DNA from: an uncultured Caryophanales bacterium
GTDB lineage: Bacteria; Bacillota_I; Bacilli_A; RF39; UBA660
Assembly: GCA_905206805.1 (NCBI GenBank)
Contig: CAJLIR010000005.1
Location: forward strand, 27,685-91,684
Direction: 5' to 3'
Length of the DNA: 64,000 nucleotides
Position numbers and translations under genes: made by a program. Positions 36,263-45,570 of the stretch are shown one piece after another (within the stretch, counting starts at the first letter, position 1; each line of letters opens with the position of its first letter). The notes under the pieces were generated by a model that saw only the letters and a program-made list of their open reading frames with translations, made no database searches and had not been told where the DNA came from.

Positions 36263-37054
36263 TTATTCATTATTTTTAAAATTTTGATACCATTCTTTTA
36301 CTTTTTCTTTACCTGATTCTAATTTTTCACTACCATATTCTTTTACTTTATCCAAAGTTTCTTTATCGTTTTCCTTTATAGAATCAATATTATTTAAAAC
36401 ATCTTGATATTTTTCTTCACCAATTTTAGAAATTACATAATCTTCTAAATTTGCTTTTCCACTATTTAATATATCACTTGCTTTATCATACAAATACTTT
36501 GAAGAACTACTAATATCTTCTTTATAATCAGGAAATTTTTTCATAATTAAAGAATCAAGTTTTCGAGTAATAGTAATAACTTGCATTTTTGTTGTATCTT
36601 TTAAATTGCTAAAGGTTACACCTTTAATTTTACCGTCATAAAAAATAAAATCAACAAAAATTATAAAATATTCACGACATTTGCTTTTAACATTATTAAC
36701 ATTTTCTGAATTCATCATATTATTAATTTCTTCTGCTGCATCATTAAAATATTTAAGAACAATTTCATCACTAGTTAAACTAGAATCGTCAATATTAGTA
36801 GAATTATTAGTTTCACTTACTACATCATTATCACTTACTGTATCATCAAAAGATTTATCTATAACATTATCTTTACTATTATTATTGTTATTTAGAGTGT
36901 TAGAATCATTTTGTTCTATAGTAAGACTAGATTCATTTTGACTTTGCTTATTTTCAATATTTTCTTCTTTTGTTTTACCACATCCCGTTAAATTAATTAA
37001 AATAATACCAGAAACCAATATACCAATTAATTTTTTACCATCTATAATTTTCAT
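36263..37054 (-). CDS. Putative lipoprotein with low-complexity linker
   Basis: 263 residues. Signal peptide with lipobox LTGC (Cys about residue 25), then roughly 70 residues rich in Asn, Ser, Asp and Glu, then a helical domain (ADAAEEINNMM-like stretch through YQNFKNNE). The C-terminal third is strongly charged. Ribosome site GGAGG. I know no family. It sits between rpmE and rpiB and is probably transcribed alone, since the rpmE hairpin precedes it. Confidence 0.75.
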   Translation of the reverse strand: MKIIDGKKLIGILVSGIILINLTGCGKTKEENIENKQSQNESSLTIEQNDSNTLNNNNNSKDNVIDKSFDDTVSDNDVVSETNNSTNIDDSSLTSDEIVLKYFNDAAEEINNMMNSENVNNVKSKCREYFIIFVDFIFYDGKIKGVTFSNLKDTTKMQVITITRKLDSLIMKKFPDYKEDISSSSKYLYDKASDILNSGKANLEDYVISKIGEEKYQDVLNNIDSIKENDKETLDKVKEYGSEKLESGKEKVKEWYQNFKNNE

Positions 37055-37068
37055 ATATAACCTCCAAA

Positions 37069-37094
37069 AAAAATAACAGACAAGCTGTTATTTA
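37069..37094 (-). terminator. Terminator of rpmE
   Basis: AAATAACAG-CTTGT-CTGTTATTT followed by TTTTT on the minus strand, a nine-base perfect stem. Confidence 0.8.
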
Positions 37095-37288
37095 ATACCA
37101 TATTTACGATTGAACTTATCAACAGCTCCAGTTTTTGATGCTTTTCCTTGTTCACCTGTAAAAAATGGATGACATTTATTACATACTTCTAAATGTAAAC
37201 TTTCTTTGTTAGATTTTACTGTAAAAGTATTTCCACATGCACAAGTTACTTTAGTATCAACATAATTTGGATGTATTCCTTTTTGCAT
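37088..37288 (-). CDS. rpmE: Large ribosomal subunit protein bL31
   Basis: 66 residues from the Met at 37288. MQKGIHPNY is the family start, and the GGAAGGAGAG ribosome site lies inside the codons of the earlier in-frame ATG at 37309. The zinc-binding type is shown by CACGNTF and CNKCHPFFTG. The C-terminus GAVDKFNRKYG is typical. It is a single-gene unit with its own terminator. Confidence 0.97.
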   Translation of the reverse strand: MQKGIHPNYVDTKVTCACGNTFTVKSNKESLHLEVCNKCHPFFTGEQGKASKTGAVDKFNRKYGIK

Positions 37289-37447
37289 AATCTTCTCTCC
37301 TTCCGCCATAACTAAATTTAGTTATAGAAATTCCTAAGCCACTATATTATAACAAGTAAATAATTAAAATGCAACAATTTTTACTATTATATGCAAAAAT
37401 AATAGAATTAATGATATAATATTATAGTTTTTAAGTGAGGTGTTTTT

Positions 37448-40400
37448 ATGATTGAAGAAAAAATTGTGAAGTTAGTTGATACTGATAATTATTTAAAAGG
37501 AGAAAAATATAATCTAAATTATGTAAATTTAAAAAAAATTATTTACTTAAATAAAAAAAATAGAATTTATAAATTTGACGTTGAATCCGAATCAACAGAT
37601 AAAATATATAATGTAGATATAACCACTCAAGAAGATAATGTAATTTTAACATATTGTTCTTGTCCACAATTTGAAAAAATGAATAAATGCAAACACGTTG
37701 CTGCCGTATTAATTAAAGAACAAAATAAAATTTTTGAAATAAGTAATAAAGTAAAAAAAGATTTATCAGATGTAATCCTAAACAATATTCTAAATAAAAT
37801 AAATAAAAATAAACAACAACTAAATTTAGAATTAGAATTAAACTTTAAAAAAAGTTATTATGAATCTGGATTATATGTTAAATTTAAAATAGGAATTAAT
37901 AAATTATATAGTGCTACATCTAAAGCAAAATATTTCTTTGAAAGATTTAATGAAAACTGCGGTTATTACGAATTTGGTAAAGACTTTGAATATAAACCTG
38001 GCGAACAATATTTTTGTAATGAAGATAAGAAAATTATTTCTTTTCTAAGTAATTGTTACTATAGATATGTAAATGAAAGATATTATCAAGGTGAAATATA
38101 TATACCAAATAATTTAGAAGAAGAATTTATAAAATTATTAAAAAATAAAAATTATAATATTATGGGTATGGGAAACTTTACAGGATATAAAGAGGAATTT
38201 CCTTTTGAAACAGAAATAACTAATGTTTTAGATAAATATATTTTTAAATTTAATTTTGATAAACAATACAATTTTTTAAGTAAAAAATTATTAATTGTTG
38301 ACCATAATGTTTATTTATTAAAAGATGAATACAAAGCAATTATAGATGAATTTGCCCAAAATGATCTAACAGAATTAGATTTTTCAAAAGACAAATTATC
38401 ACTTTTTTCAGAAACAATTTTACCAATTGTAAAAGATAATTTAAAAATTGATGAAACAATAAAAGACGATTTCACATTAATAACACCTAATGTAAAATTA
38501 TATTTTGATATTGAAAATGAATTATTAACTTGTAATGTTATCCTTATATATAAAGATGCAGAAATAAACTATTTTGATAAAGTAAATATTATAAGAAATA
38601 GAGAATATGAACAAAATATTATTAAAGACTTAACAAGTAAAAATTTCAAAATAGGTAATAAAATTTTTATTGATTCTCTAGATGAAATTGCTCAATTTAT
38701 AGAAACGGACTTATTTTACTTTAGTAATAAATATGAAGTATTTACTACTAAAAAATTTGATGAAACTAATATTATTAAAAGAAGTAGAATTGAATCACAA
38801 TTTTCAATTGGTCAAGACAATATAATGAGTTATAACTTCAATATAGGGGATATTAACTTAAATGAATTAAGTAATATTTTTCTAAATTTAAATGAAAAAA
38901 AGAAATATTATAAATTAAAAAATGGTAATATTTTAAACTTAGAAAATAATAATGAACTAAATGAATTACAAAATTTAATGGAAGACTTAGATTTAAACAT
39001 AAATAATATAAAAGATACAGGTACTATTCCAAAATATAGGGCTATATATTTAGATAGTTTAAAAGAAAATAAATATAGTATTATTAAAACAAATAATTTA
39101 TTTGATAATTTTGTTAGTGATTTTAAAAAATTTAAAAACAAAAAACCATATATTAATGAAACAGATAATCAAATATTAAGAGATTACCAAATTACTGGTG
39201 TTAAATGGTTATATAATATTTATAAATGCAATTTAGGTGGAATTCTTGCCGATGAAATGGGACTTGGTAAATCATTACAAACAATATGCTTTATAAAATC
39301 TATTTTAAAAGAAAAAAAAGATGCTAAAATACTAATCGTATCACCTACTTCACTTATTTATAACTGGGAAAAAGAATTTGACAAATTTGCAAATAATCTA
39401 AATTATATGGTAATTGCTGAAAACAAAAATAAGCGTATGGAAATTTTACAAAATCTAGAAAGCAATATAATTATTACCACTTATGGATTATTAAGAAGAG
39501 ATAAAGAATTCTATGAAAAATTAGAGTTTGAAGTAATGATTATCGATGAAGCACAAAATATTAAAAATCCTAAAGCAGGTATTACAACAAGTTCTAAAGA
39601 AATTAAAGCAAATTGTAAAATTGCCTTAACAGGAACTCCAGTAGAAAATTCGGCAGTTGAATTATGGAGTATATTTGATTTCATAATGCCTGGATTTTTT
39701 ACAAATTTAATGAAATTTCAATCTAAATATAATGTTAAAGATTTTAGTGATGAAAAAATGGATATTTTAAGTAAATTAAATTTACAAATATCACCATTTA
39801 TTTTAAGAAGAAAAAAAGTAGATGTTGCTAAAGATCTACCAGAAAAAATTGAAAATAATATATATTTTGATATGTATCCAGAACAGAAAAAAATTTATTT
39901 AGCACAACTAAAAAAAACTAAGGAAGAAATGGATGAAATAATTAGTACAGAAGGATTTCTAAAAGCAAGATTTAAAATACTACAATTACTTACAAAATTA
40001 AGACAAATTTGTATAGATCCAAGCATCATTTTTAATGATTATAAAGGTGGCAGTGTAAAAATTGATGAACTTATAAATTTAGTAAAAAAAATAATTTCTA
40101 ATAATCATAAAATACTGTTATTTACAAGTTTTAAAACTGCTTTAAATATAATAAAAGAAAAATTTGACGAAAATGGTATAACATCATATACAATTGATGG
40201 CAGTGTTTCAAGCAAAAAAAGAATGGAATTAGTTGAAAAATTTAACACTGATAATACAAATGTATTTCTAATAATGCTTAAAGCTGGTGGTACAGGGCTA
40301 AACTTAACAAGTGCTGACGTTGTAATTCACTTAGATTTATGGTGGAACCCACAAGTCGAAAATCAAGCTACCGATAGAGCACATAGAATTGGTCAAACTA

Positions 40401-40579
40401 AAAATGTTGAGGTTATCAAATTAATATGTAATGGAACAATTGAAGAAAGAATTATTGAATTACAAAATAAAAAGAAATTATTAAGTGATTCATTAATTGA
40501 AGGAAATAATAGAGATAAAAACAACATTGAAAAACTATCTGAAAAAGATATTAAAAACTTATTAAATTATGAAGAATAA
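37448..40579 (+). CDS. SWIM zinc-finger SNF2-family helicase/translocase
   Basis: 1,043 residues. SWIM finger C70-x-C72...C81-x-H83 (CSCPQFEKMNKCKH). A ~500-residue middle region is probably the SNF2-associated domain. The SNF2 ATPase runs from about residue 575: GGILADEMGLGKS (motif I), VSPTSLIYNW (Ia), IIDEAQNIKNP (II), ALTGTPVENS (III), LLFTSF (IV), GGTGLNLTSADVVIHLDLWWNP (V), DRAHRIGQ (VI). A double-stranded nucleic acid translocase of unknown target, common as a single gene in Firmicutes. Ribosome site GAGGTG. Convergent with the GDSL gene. Confidence 0.94.
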   Translation: MIEEKIVKLVDTDNYLKGEKYNLNYVNLKKIIYLNKKNRIYKFDVESESTDKIYNVDITTQEDNVILTYCSCPQFEKMNKCKHVAAVLIKEQNKIFEISNKVKKDLSDVILNNILNKINKNKQQLNLELELNFKKSYYESGLYVKFKIGINKLYSATSKAKYFFERFNENCGYYEFGKDFEYKPGEQYFCNEDKKIISFLSNCYYRYVNERYYQGEIYIPNNLEEEFIKLLKNKNYNIMGMGNFTGYKEEFPFETEITNVLDKYIFKFNFDKQYNFLSKKLLIVDHNVYLLKDEYKAIIDEFAQNDLTELDFSKDKLSLFSETILPIVKDNLKIDETIKDDFTLITPNVKLYFDIENELLTCNVILIYKDAEINYFDKVNIIRNREYEQNIIKDLTSKNFKIGNKIFIDSLDEIAQFIETDLFYFSNKYEVFTTKKFDETNIIKRSRIESQFSIGQDNIMSYNFNIGDINLNELSNIFLNLNEKKKYYKLKNGNILNLENNNELNELQNLMEDLDLNINNIKDTGTIPKYRAIYLDSLKENKYSIIKTNNLFDNFVSDFKKFKNKKPYINETDNQILRDYQITGVKWLYNIYKCNLGGILADEMGLGKSLQTICFIKSILKEKKDAKILIVSPTSLIYNWEKEFDKFANNLNYMVIAENKNKRMEILQNLESNIIITTYGLLRRDKEFYEKLEFEVMIIDEAQNIKNPKAGITTSSKEIKANCKIALTGTPVENSAVELWSIFDFIMPGFFTNLMKFQSKYNVKDFSDEKMDILSKLNLQISPFILRRKKVDVAKDLPEKIENNIYFDMYPEQKKIYLAQLKKTKEEMDEIISTEGFLKARFKILQLLTKLRQICIDPSIIFNDYKGGSVKIDELINLVKKIISNNHKILLFTSFKTALNIIKEKFDENGITSYTIDGSVSSKKRMELVEKFNTDNTNVFLIMLKAGGTGLNLTSADVVIHLDLWWNPQVENQATDRAHRIGQTKNVEVIKLICNGTIEERIIELQNKKKLLSDSLIEGNNRDKNNIEKLSEKDIKNLLNYEE

Positions 40580-40600
40580 CTATAGATGTCTATAGTTATT
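40575..40600. terminator. Bidirectional terminator between SNF2 and GDSL genes
   Basis: A perfect palindrome (AATAACTATAGA and its complement) overlaps the SNF2 stop codon and lies just after the GDSL stop. Confidence 0.7.
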
Positions 40601-41318
40601 TTAGTATTGTATTATCTAATACAGGTTTTATTTGATCGAATATTGAACTATATCCAACACTTGAAGGATGTATATCATTTATAACTGGAAGAAAATCTAA
40701 ATTTTTTTCATACAAATTATAAATATCAACATACTTTATATTATATTTATTAGCTAAATAACTAACCTTTGTATTCATATATGAAAAAGCACTTTCATAT
40801 CTTCTATTTCCATAATATGGATTATAATATCCAATAACAATGATATCTTCCTTACAATATTGTCTTATAAGACCAAACAATTCATCCATATCAACCAAGA
40901 TTGAGTCTAAATAATCATAAAAATTATAGTTAATATTTTCACTTGCCATAATACTAATTACATCATTTGTACCAACTGAAACTGTTAATAAATCAGCCTT
41001 TATCAAAACATTCTTTAAAGTTCTTTCTTTATTATCAATAGTTATTTTTTTGTTATCTTTAATATCTCTTATTAAATCTGTTGTACGATAAGTATTATCA
41101 GAAAAATCCTTTATATATTCATCTACAACATTTTTTTCATTCAAATATTCATATACATAATCAGTAAAACTATGGTTTTCTTCTTCTCCAGCAGTTACAC
41201 CAACAGTTAGAAAGTCTCCAATCGCAATATAAGAAATAGATTTGTCAATTGTTGATAAATAAATTAAAAATATAGATAAAATAACAATAGAAAAAAATAA
41301 GGCTATTTTTAGTTTCAT
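40596..41318 (-). CDS. SGNH/GDSL-family protein with missing nucleophile
   Basis: 240 residues: an N-terminal membrane helix or signal (about 4-21), then an SGNH fold. Block I reads IAIGDFLTVG where GDSLT is expected, so the catalytic Ser is Phe36. Block III SVGTNDV (Asn) and block V DIHPSSVGY (Asp and His) are intact. A single C-to-T-type change in the Ser codon would suffice. Orthologues are extracytoplasmic lipases/esterases. This one is either a recent loss or a non-catalytic variant. Ribosome site GGTGA. Confidence 0.85.
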   Translation of the reverse strand: MKLKIALFFSIVILSIFLIYLSTIDKSISYIAIGDFLTVGVTAGEEENHSFTDYVYEYLNEKNVVDEYIKDFSDNTYRTTDLIRDIKDNKKITIDNKERTLKNVLIKADLLTVSVGTNDVISIMASENINYNFYDYLDSILVDMDELFGLIRQYCKEDIIVIGYYNPYYGNRRYESAFSYMNTKVSYLANKYNIKYVDIYNLYEKNLDFLPVINDIHPSSVGYSSIFDQIKPVLDNTILK

Positions 41319-41371
41319 AAGATTATCACCTAATAAATTATATTTATTTTAATCTTATTTATTCTAAAACC

Positions 41372-42628
41372 TTATTTTTCCTCTAAATATATACTAGCTC
41401 CAACATTTGTTAATTTTTGAATAATATTTTCATAACCTCTTAAAATGTGTTCAACATCATTTATAACAGTTTTACCACTAGCTGATAGTGCAGCAAGAAC
41501 CATACAAGCACCTGCTCGCAAGTCTGTTGCGATTACCTCAGTTCCTATCAAAGTAGAAGGACCTTTTATTTTTATTTTTTGATTATTAATTATATTTATA
41601 TCAGCACCCATTTTATTCAAATATTGAACATTTTTAAAACGATTTTCATATATTGTTTCCTCGAGTGTTGATATACCATTACATTTAGTTAAAAGTACTG
41701 TTAGTGGTTGTTGTAAATCCGTTGGAAATCCTGGATAACCAAGTGTTTTTACTCTTGTTGGTTTAATATTATCGGTGCGTGATAAAGTGATACTACCATC
41801 ACTAAGAGTATATTTAACACCCATTTCTCTTAATTTAAATAATAAAGATTCAATATGTTCTGGTATAATATTATTTATTTTTAAATTATCTCCAACTAAT
41901 GCCCCAGCAATTATATAAGTACCTGCTTCTATTCTATCAGGAATTACTTCAGTAAAACCTTTACTTAACTTAGAAACACCTGTTATTTTAATCTCACTAG
42001 TACCAGCACCACTTATTTTAGCTCCCATATTGTTTAAAAATGTTGCAACATTCACAATTTCAGGTTCACGTGCCGCATTTCTTATAATAGTTATACCCTC
42101 TGCCTTACAAGAAGCAAGTATAGTATTAATAGTAGCTCCAACACTTGGCATATCTAAATAAATAGTATTACCTTTTAAATTTTCTGCATCTATTATAAAT
42201 TTATGTTCATCATTAATAACTTTAGCTCCTAATGCTTCAAATGCTTTAAGTGTTTGATCAATTGGTCTTGCTCCAATAGAACATCCACCTGGAAAATACA
42301 TCTCAACATGCTTATATTTACCTAACAATGCAGACATAAAATAATAAGAAGCTCTTAGCTTACTAGATATATCTTCTGGTATTTCCTTATTTACAATAGT
42401 TTTAGAATCAATAGTCATAAATCCATTATTTACTGATACACTTGCACCTAAATATTCTAAAATTTCAATTAAAGCATCTATATCTGAAATAGCAGGAACA
42501 TTTAAAATATTAACTACATCATCCGACAATATCGCAGCAGGTATTAATGCTACTGCACTATTCTTTGCCCCACCTATTTCAATTGTTCCAGATAAAGTAT
42601 GATTTCCCTCAATCACTATCTGTTTCAT
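41372..42628 (-). CDS. murA: UDP-N-acetylglucosamine 1-carboxyvinyltransferase
   Basis: MurA transfers enolpyruvate from PEP to UDP-GlcNAc, the first committed step of peptidoglycan synthesis and the fosfomycin target. Visible: GGAKNSAVALIPAAIL near the N-terminus, the active-site loop GGCSIGARPIDQ with the PEP-binding Cys, and the FPTDLQQP region. 418 residues from ATG 42628, which follows GGAGG; an ATG eight codons earlier has no ribosome site. Its promoter region and first ~37 codons exist in a second copy at 47166-47346. Confidence 0.96.
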   Translation of the reverse strand: MKQIVIEGNHTLSGTIEIGGAKNSAVALIPAAILSDDVVNILNVPAISDIDALIEILEYLGASVSVNNGFMTIDSKTIVNKEIPEDISSKLRASYYFMSALLGKYKHVEMYFPGGCSIGARPIDQTLKAFEALGAKVINDEHKFIIDAENLKGNTIYLDMPSVGATINTILASCKAEGITIIRNAAREPEIVNVATFLNNMGAKISGAGTSEIKITGVSKLSKGFTEVIPDRIEAGTYIIAGALVGDNLKINNIIPEHIESLLFKLREMGVKYTLSDGSITLSRTDNIKPTRVKTLGYPGFPTDLQQPLTVLLTKCNGISTLEETIYENRFKNVQYLNKMGADINIINNQKIKIKGPSTLIGTEVIATDLRAGACMVLAALSASGKTVINDVEHILRGYENIIQKLTNVGASIYLEEK

Positions 42629-42699
42629 AAAACCTCCATCATAATATTTCATTATATTAAATGAAATACAAAAAAAATTGTGTCATTATACTAAAAAGT
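42518..42699. repeat. murA 5' end and leader, copy belonging to intact murA
   Basis: About 182 bp almost identical to 47166-47346 in the same orientation; I see one difference, in an A-run. It covers the first ~37 murA codons, the ribosome site and upstream DNA. Beyond 42699 this copy has about 47 extra bases with a TTATAATTA/TAATTATAA palindrome between two AAAAAGT words, then matches the second copy again for about 20 bases. Confidence 0.85.
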
Positions 42700-42856
42700 T
42701 TATAATTAATTACCTAATAATTATAAACCATTTAAAATAAAAAGTAAACTTTTATATATACTGTTAATTTAAATTTGAAGTGCAACACTTCACTATTTAA
42801 AAAGACATATGAATAACCTATAATATCTTTTCGCCAAAAAAGAAAGGAAAATTTAT

Positions 42857-43990
42857 ATGTCTGAGAGTAATAATACTACAAAAAGAAAAAAAACACAATA
42901 TCACCATCTAAAAAAAGATGACAGAATTAAAATTGAATCTTTAATCAATCAAAAAGATGAAAAAGGCAAACGACTATTTAATAATACTTATATTGCTAAT
43001 TATTTAGGTGTTCGTAAATCTACTATTTCAAGAGAACTAAAAATGCGTAGAAAGGAAAAAATGTATGTTAGAACTGGTAAAACTAAAACAATGCCATATA
43101 CTGCTGAATATGCCCAAGAAAATGCAAATTTCAAGCGTGGCTTATCTAAAGATGAATACAAACTAAGAAAAAATAAAAAACTTGCTAAATTTATTGAAGA
43201 TAAAATTAAAACAGATAAATGGGCTCCTGATGTAATTGTAGGTTATATGAAGAAACATAATTATTTTGAATGTGATGGATTTGAATCAATTACTACTCCA
43301 ACAATTTATAATGCAATAAGATATCATATTATTGACGTTAAACTAGAAGATACTAGAAGAATGAGATATAAACCAGAATATCAATATCATAAAAGTGATC
43401 TTCCAGAATCTAAAGTCGAATATAGCATTAATAATAGACCAGAAGAAATAGATAAACGCCTTTATTTTGGACATTTTGAGTTAGATACTGTAATTGATAC
43501 TAAAAAGGGAAAACATGAATGTTTGATGACTTTAACTGAACGAAAAACAAGATTTGAAATAATATTTAAACTTAAAAGAAAAACCGCTGAAGAAATAGTT
43601 AACAAATTTAACAAAACGAAAGAATTCATGAAAAATAATTATGATAAAATATTCAAGTCAATTACTACAGATAATGGTACTGAATTTTCTGATTTTTTAA
43701 ATATTATTAAGGACACAAAAACAAAAATATATTTTTGTCATCCTTATTGTTCTGGTGAAAAAGGCATCAACGAAAGGCACAATGGAATAATAAGATATTT
43801 TATTCCTAAAGGTTCTTTAATAGAAAATTATTCATATAAAGATATAAACAAAATAGCTGAATGGATGAATAATTATCCAAGAAAAATATTAAATTATAAA
43901 ACTCCTCTTGAAGCACTTCAAGAAGAGTTTTATAACAAATCAATTTTAAATAAAATTTATAAATTACAAGAAAAGATAAATTGTTTATAG
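42857..43990 (+). CDS. IS30-family transposase
   Basis: 377 residues. N-terminal helix-turn-helix (TYIANYLGVRKSTISREL), then a DDE integrase core: GHFELDTVIDTKKG (first Asp), ITTDNGTEFSDF (second Asp), and SGEKGINERHNGIIRYFIPKG (Glu), the last being the IS30 signature. All catalytic residues are present and the frame is intact. The ribosome site is AAGGAAAA. It lies between the murA promoter copy and the plasmid-type genes. Confidence 0.94.
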   Translation: MSESNNTTKRKKTQYHHLKKDDRIKIESLINQKDEKGKRLFNNTYIANYLGVRKSTISRELKMRRKEKMYVRTGKTKTMPYTAEYAQENANFKRGLSKDEYKLRKNKKLAKFIEDKIKTDKWAPDVIVGYMKKHNYFECDGFESITTPTIYNAIRYHIIDVKLEDTRRMRYKPEYQYHKSDLPESKVEYSINNRPEEIDKRLYFGHFELDTVIDTKKGKHECLMTLTERKTRFEIIFKLKRKTAEEIVNKFNKTKEFMKNNYDKIFKSITTDNGTEFSDFLNIIKDTKTKIYFCHPYCSGEKGINERHNGIIRYFIPKGSLIENYSYKDINKIAEWMNNYPRKILNYKTPLEALQEEFYNKSILNKIYKLQEKINCL

Positions 43991-44008
43991 CTATTTATTC
44001 CAATTTCC

Positions 44009-44127
44009 TTTTGACCAGAAGAAATATTTTTATTGATTATAGTCGTTTAACTGATTATCATTTTCAAAAAATGAAAATAATAATCATTAAACTCCATTAA
44101 GGTAAAAAATATTTCTTCTTGTCAAAA
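44009..44127. repeat. 119-base imperfect inverted repeat inside IS30
   Basis: Outer arms AGAAGAAATATTTTT and AAAAATATTTCTTCT, extended by TTTTGAC/GTCAAAA. Inner arms GTTTAA...TGATTAT.ATTTTC pair with GAAAATAATAATCATTAAAC. The whole can form one long hairpin or cruciform directly after the transposase gene. Confidence 0.8.
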
Positions 44128-44245
44128 GTTTTCTCGGCATAAAACACCATATAAACATATATAGTTTTATTCATAAAAAGTTGCACTTGACTTTTTAATT
44201 AATAATTATAAGTGGTAAATTTTTGTAAAATTTTGTATTTTTTTG

Positions 44246-44274
44246 TTGCATTTATTTTCTCTATATGTTAATAT
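44246..44274 (+). promoter_or_regulatory. Promoter of candidate small RNA
   Basis: TTGCAT, a 17-base spacer, TAATAT. The predicted start, seven bases later, is the first base of the hairpin at 44281. Confidence 0.5.
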
Positions 44275-44280
44275 TAATTT

Positions 44281-44343
44281 ATCAACCAAGCAGTATTAGG
44301 TTGATGTAGTAGAATCGTCTGCTTGTATAGAAACGATTTTTTT
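44281..44343 (+). ncRNA. Candidate 63-nt small RNA with complementary hairpin loops
   Basis: Hairpin 1 is ATCAACC-(AAGCAGTATTA)-GGTTGAT at 44281-44305. Hairpin 2 is AATCGT-(loop)-ACGATT at 44313-44338, followed by seven T. Loop 1 holds AAGCAG, loop 2 its exact complement CTGCTT, so the loops can kiss within one molecule or between molecules. It has its own promoter and ends before the convergent gene at 44389. I do not recognise it as a known RNA family. Its place beside a plasmid-type replication gene suggests a regulatory RNA (inference). Confidence 0.5.
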
Positions 44344-44388
44344 GTGTTTATTTTTAGATAAAAAAACAAATAACAATATAATCATTTG

Positions 44389-44751
44389 CTATCTTATTGG
44401 TTTATGTTCATCATATTCATCAACTATTTTCCCTGTTGAAACTAGCATTTGTTTTAAAGCTGATTCTAAATATTCATCTTTAACACCTATTTTATTAATT
44501 AAGTAATTATAATCTTCCTCTGATATTTGACCATCTTTTACTCTTTGTTTTATATCATACATTTCTCTATATTCATTTATTTTGTCTTGTTCATCGCTAC
44601 ATAATTCAAATACATCTGCATCATTTGGCTCATAGCCATTTTTTATTTGCTCTAATATCATATTAGCATGATCACTATTGTTTATTTTCTTACTTAAATA
44701 ATAATTATATCTTTGATTTATAATTGCTTGTTCATATTCTTTATTTTCCAT
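44389..44751 (-). CDS. Hypothetical protein of the plasmid-type segment
   Basis: 120 residues from the ATG at 44751 (GAGGTG seven bases upstream); an in-frame start 60 bases earlier has none and would overlap the upstream gene. Charged and helical, no membrane segment. The C-terminal part (VKDGQISEEDYNYLINKIG) looks like a short SHOCT-like or EF-like helical unit, but I do not assign it. It follows the replication-type gene by 56 bp and may share its transcript. Confidence 0.6.
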   Translation of the reverse strand: MENKEYEQAIINQRYNYYLSKKINNSDHANMILEQIKNGYEPNDADVFELCSDEQDKINEYREMYDIKQRVKDGQISEEDYNYLINKIGVKDEYLESALKQMLVSTGKIVDEYDEHKPIR

Positions 44752-44807
44752 AAAGTAGCACCTCTTATTTTTATCTATAACTATTATAAAGAAAAATAAA
44801 AAATAAA

Positions 44808-45551
44808 TCAATCATTACAATCTCCCCATAAATCATCTAAATCTAAATTAATTCTATCTAAATTATCATTAATTGAAATTTTTAAATAGGAATATTTATT
44901 TTTAATAGGGATACCTTCTTCATCTTTAAATTTTCTATCAACAATTCTTGAGCAAGTATAATTAACTACTTTTATCAAATCTCTATAAGAAACACCATTA
45001 CTCATATATTCATTTAATAATTCATCATAATCAAATATCCTCATATCATCTTCCTCTATATAACCCAACTTAATTAAATCATTAGTCAAAGCATGATGTT
45101 CTTGTGCATTAAAAAAAGAGGATATTTGTTTATCTAATTTATCCTCTTTGTTATTAATATTTATTATATTAGTATTTATTTGTCCTTGATTCTCTACCAA
45201 TTGAATTTCAAGGGGTAGATTTTCACCCTCTTGATTTAAAGTTATAGGCATTTCATAAATATTATATCTATATTCTATTTTTCCACTTTGAGTTTGATTA
45301 GGAAATAACTTATCTATTACTAGATAACCATAATCTTTTAATTCTTTTAATTCTTTTAATCCTGTTTTTATTGATGTTTCATTTTCTTTACTAATCATAC
45401 ATAACCATTTTAATGAATAATCCCAATCTTCTGGTAATGATAACATAAATGATAATAGACCTTTTGCTTTATAAGATAAATTTTTATCTCGTAAATGATA
45501 GTTAGACATAACTGTATAATTCTTATTTTTTTCTATTTTAAATACTGCCAT
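44808..45551 (-). CDS. Plasmid/ICE-type replication initiator-like HTH protein
   Basis: 247 residues from ATG 45551 (AAGGAGA seven bases upstream). The N-terminus MAVFKIEKNKNYTVMSNYHL followed by LSYKAKGLLSFMLSLPEDWDYS is the widespread winged-helix domain of replication proteins on Firmicutes plasmids, phages and conjugative elements. A C-terminal helical domain (about 155-235, SYRDLIKVVNYTCSRIVDR...IKNKYSYLKISI) resembles the DUF6017-type partner domain. Other plasmid functions (partition, relaxase, helicase loader) are absent, so it is probably a remnant. Confidence 0.78.
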   Translation of the reverse strand: MAVFKIEKNKNYTVMSNYHLRDKNLSYKAKGLLSFMLSLPEDWDYSLKWLCMISKENETSIKTGLKELKELKDYGYLVIDKLFPNQTQSGKIEYRYNIYEMPITLNQEGENLPLEIQLVENQGQINTNIININNKEDKLDKQISSFFNAQEHHALTNDLIKLGYIEEDDMRIFDYDELLNEYMSNGVSYRDLIKVVNYTCSRIVDRKFKDEEGIPIKNKYSYLKISINDNLDRINLDLDDLWGDCND

Positions 45552-45570
45552 TATAATTCTCCTTTCATTC

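Larger units (their letters stand above)
42770..44200 (+). mobile_element. IS30-family insertion sequence (ends approximate)
   Basis: Terminal inverted repeats share the core AAGTGCAAC (42778-42786 and, inverted, 44180-44188). One complete transposase gene is inside. Unusually, about 200 bp of non-coding DNA with a 119-base inverted repeat lies between the transposase stop and the right end. I could not fix the target duplication, so the outer boundaries are given to within about 10 bases. Confidence 0.8.

Noticed and set aside
42629..42856. Standard sigma-A promoter for murA
   Set aside because: Two TATAAT words are present, but no -35 at correct spacing could be found within the duplicated leader.
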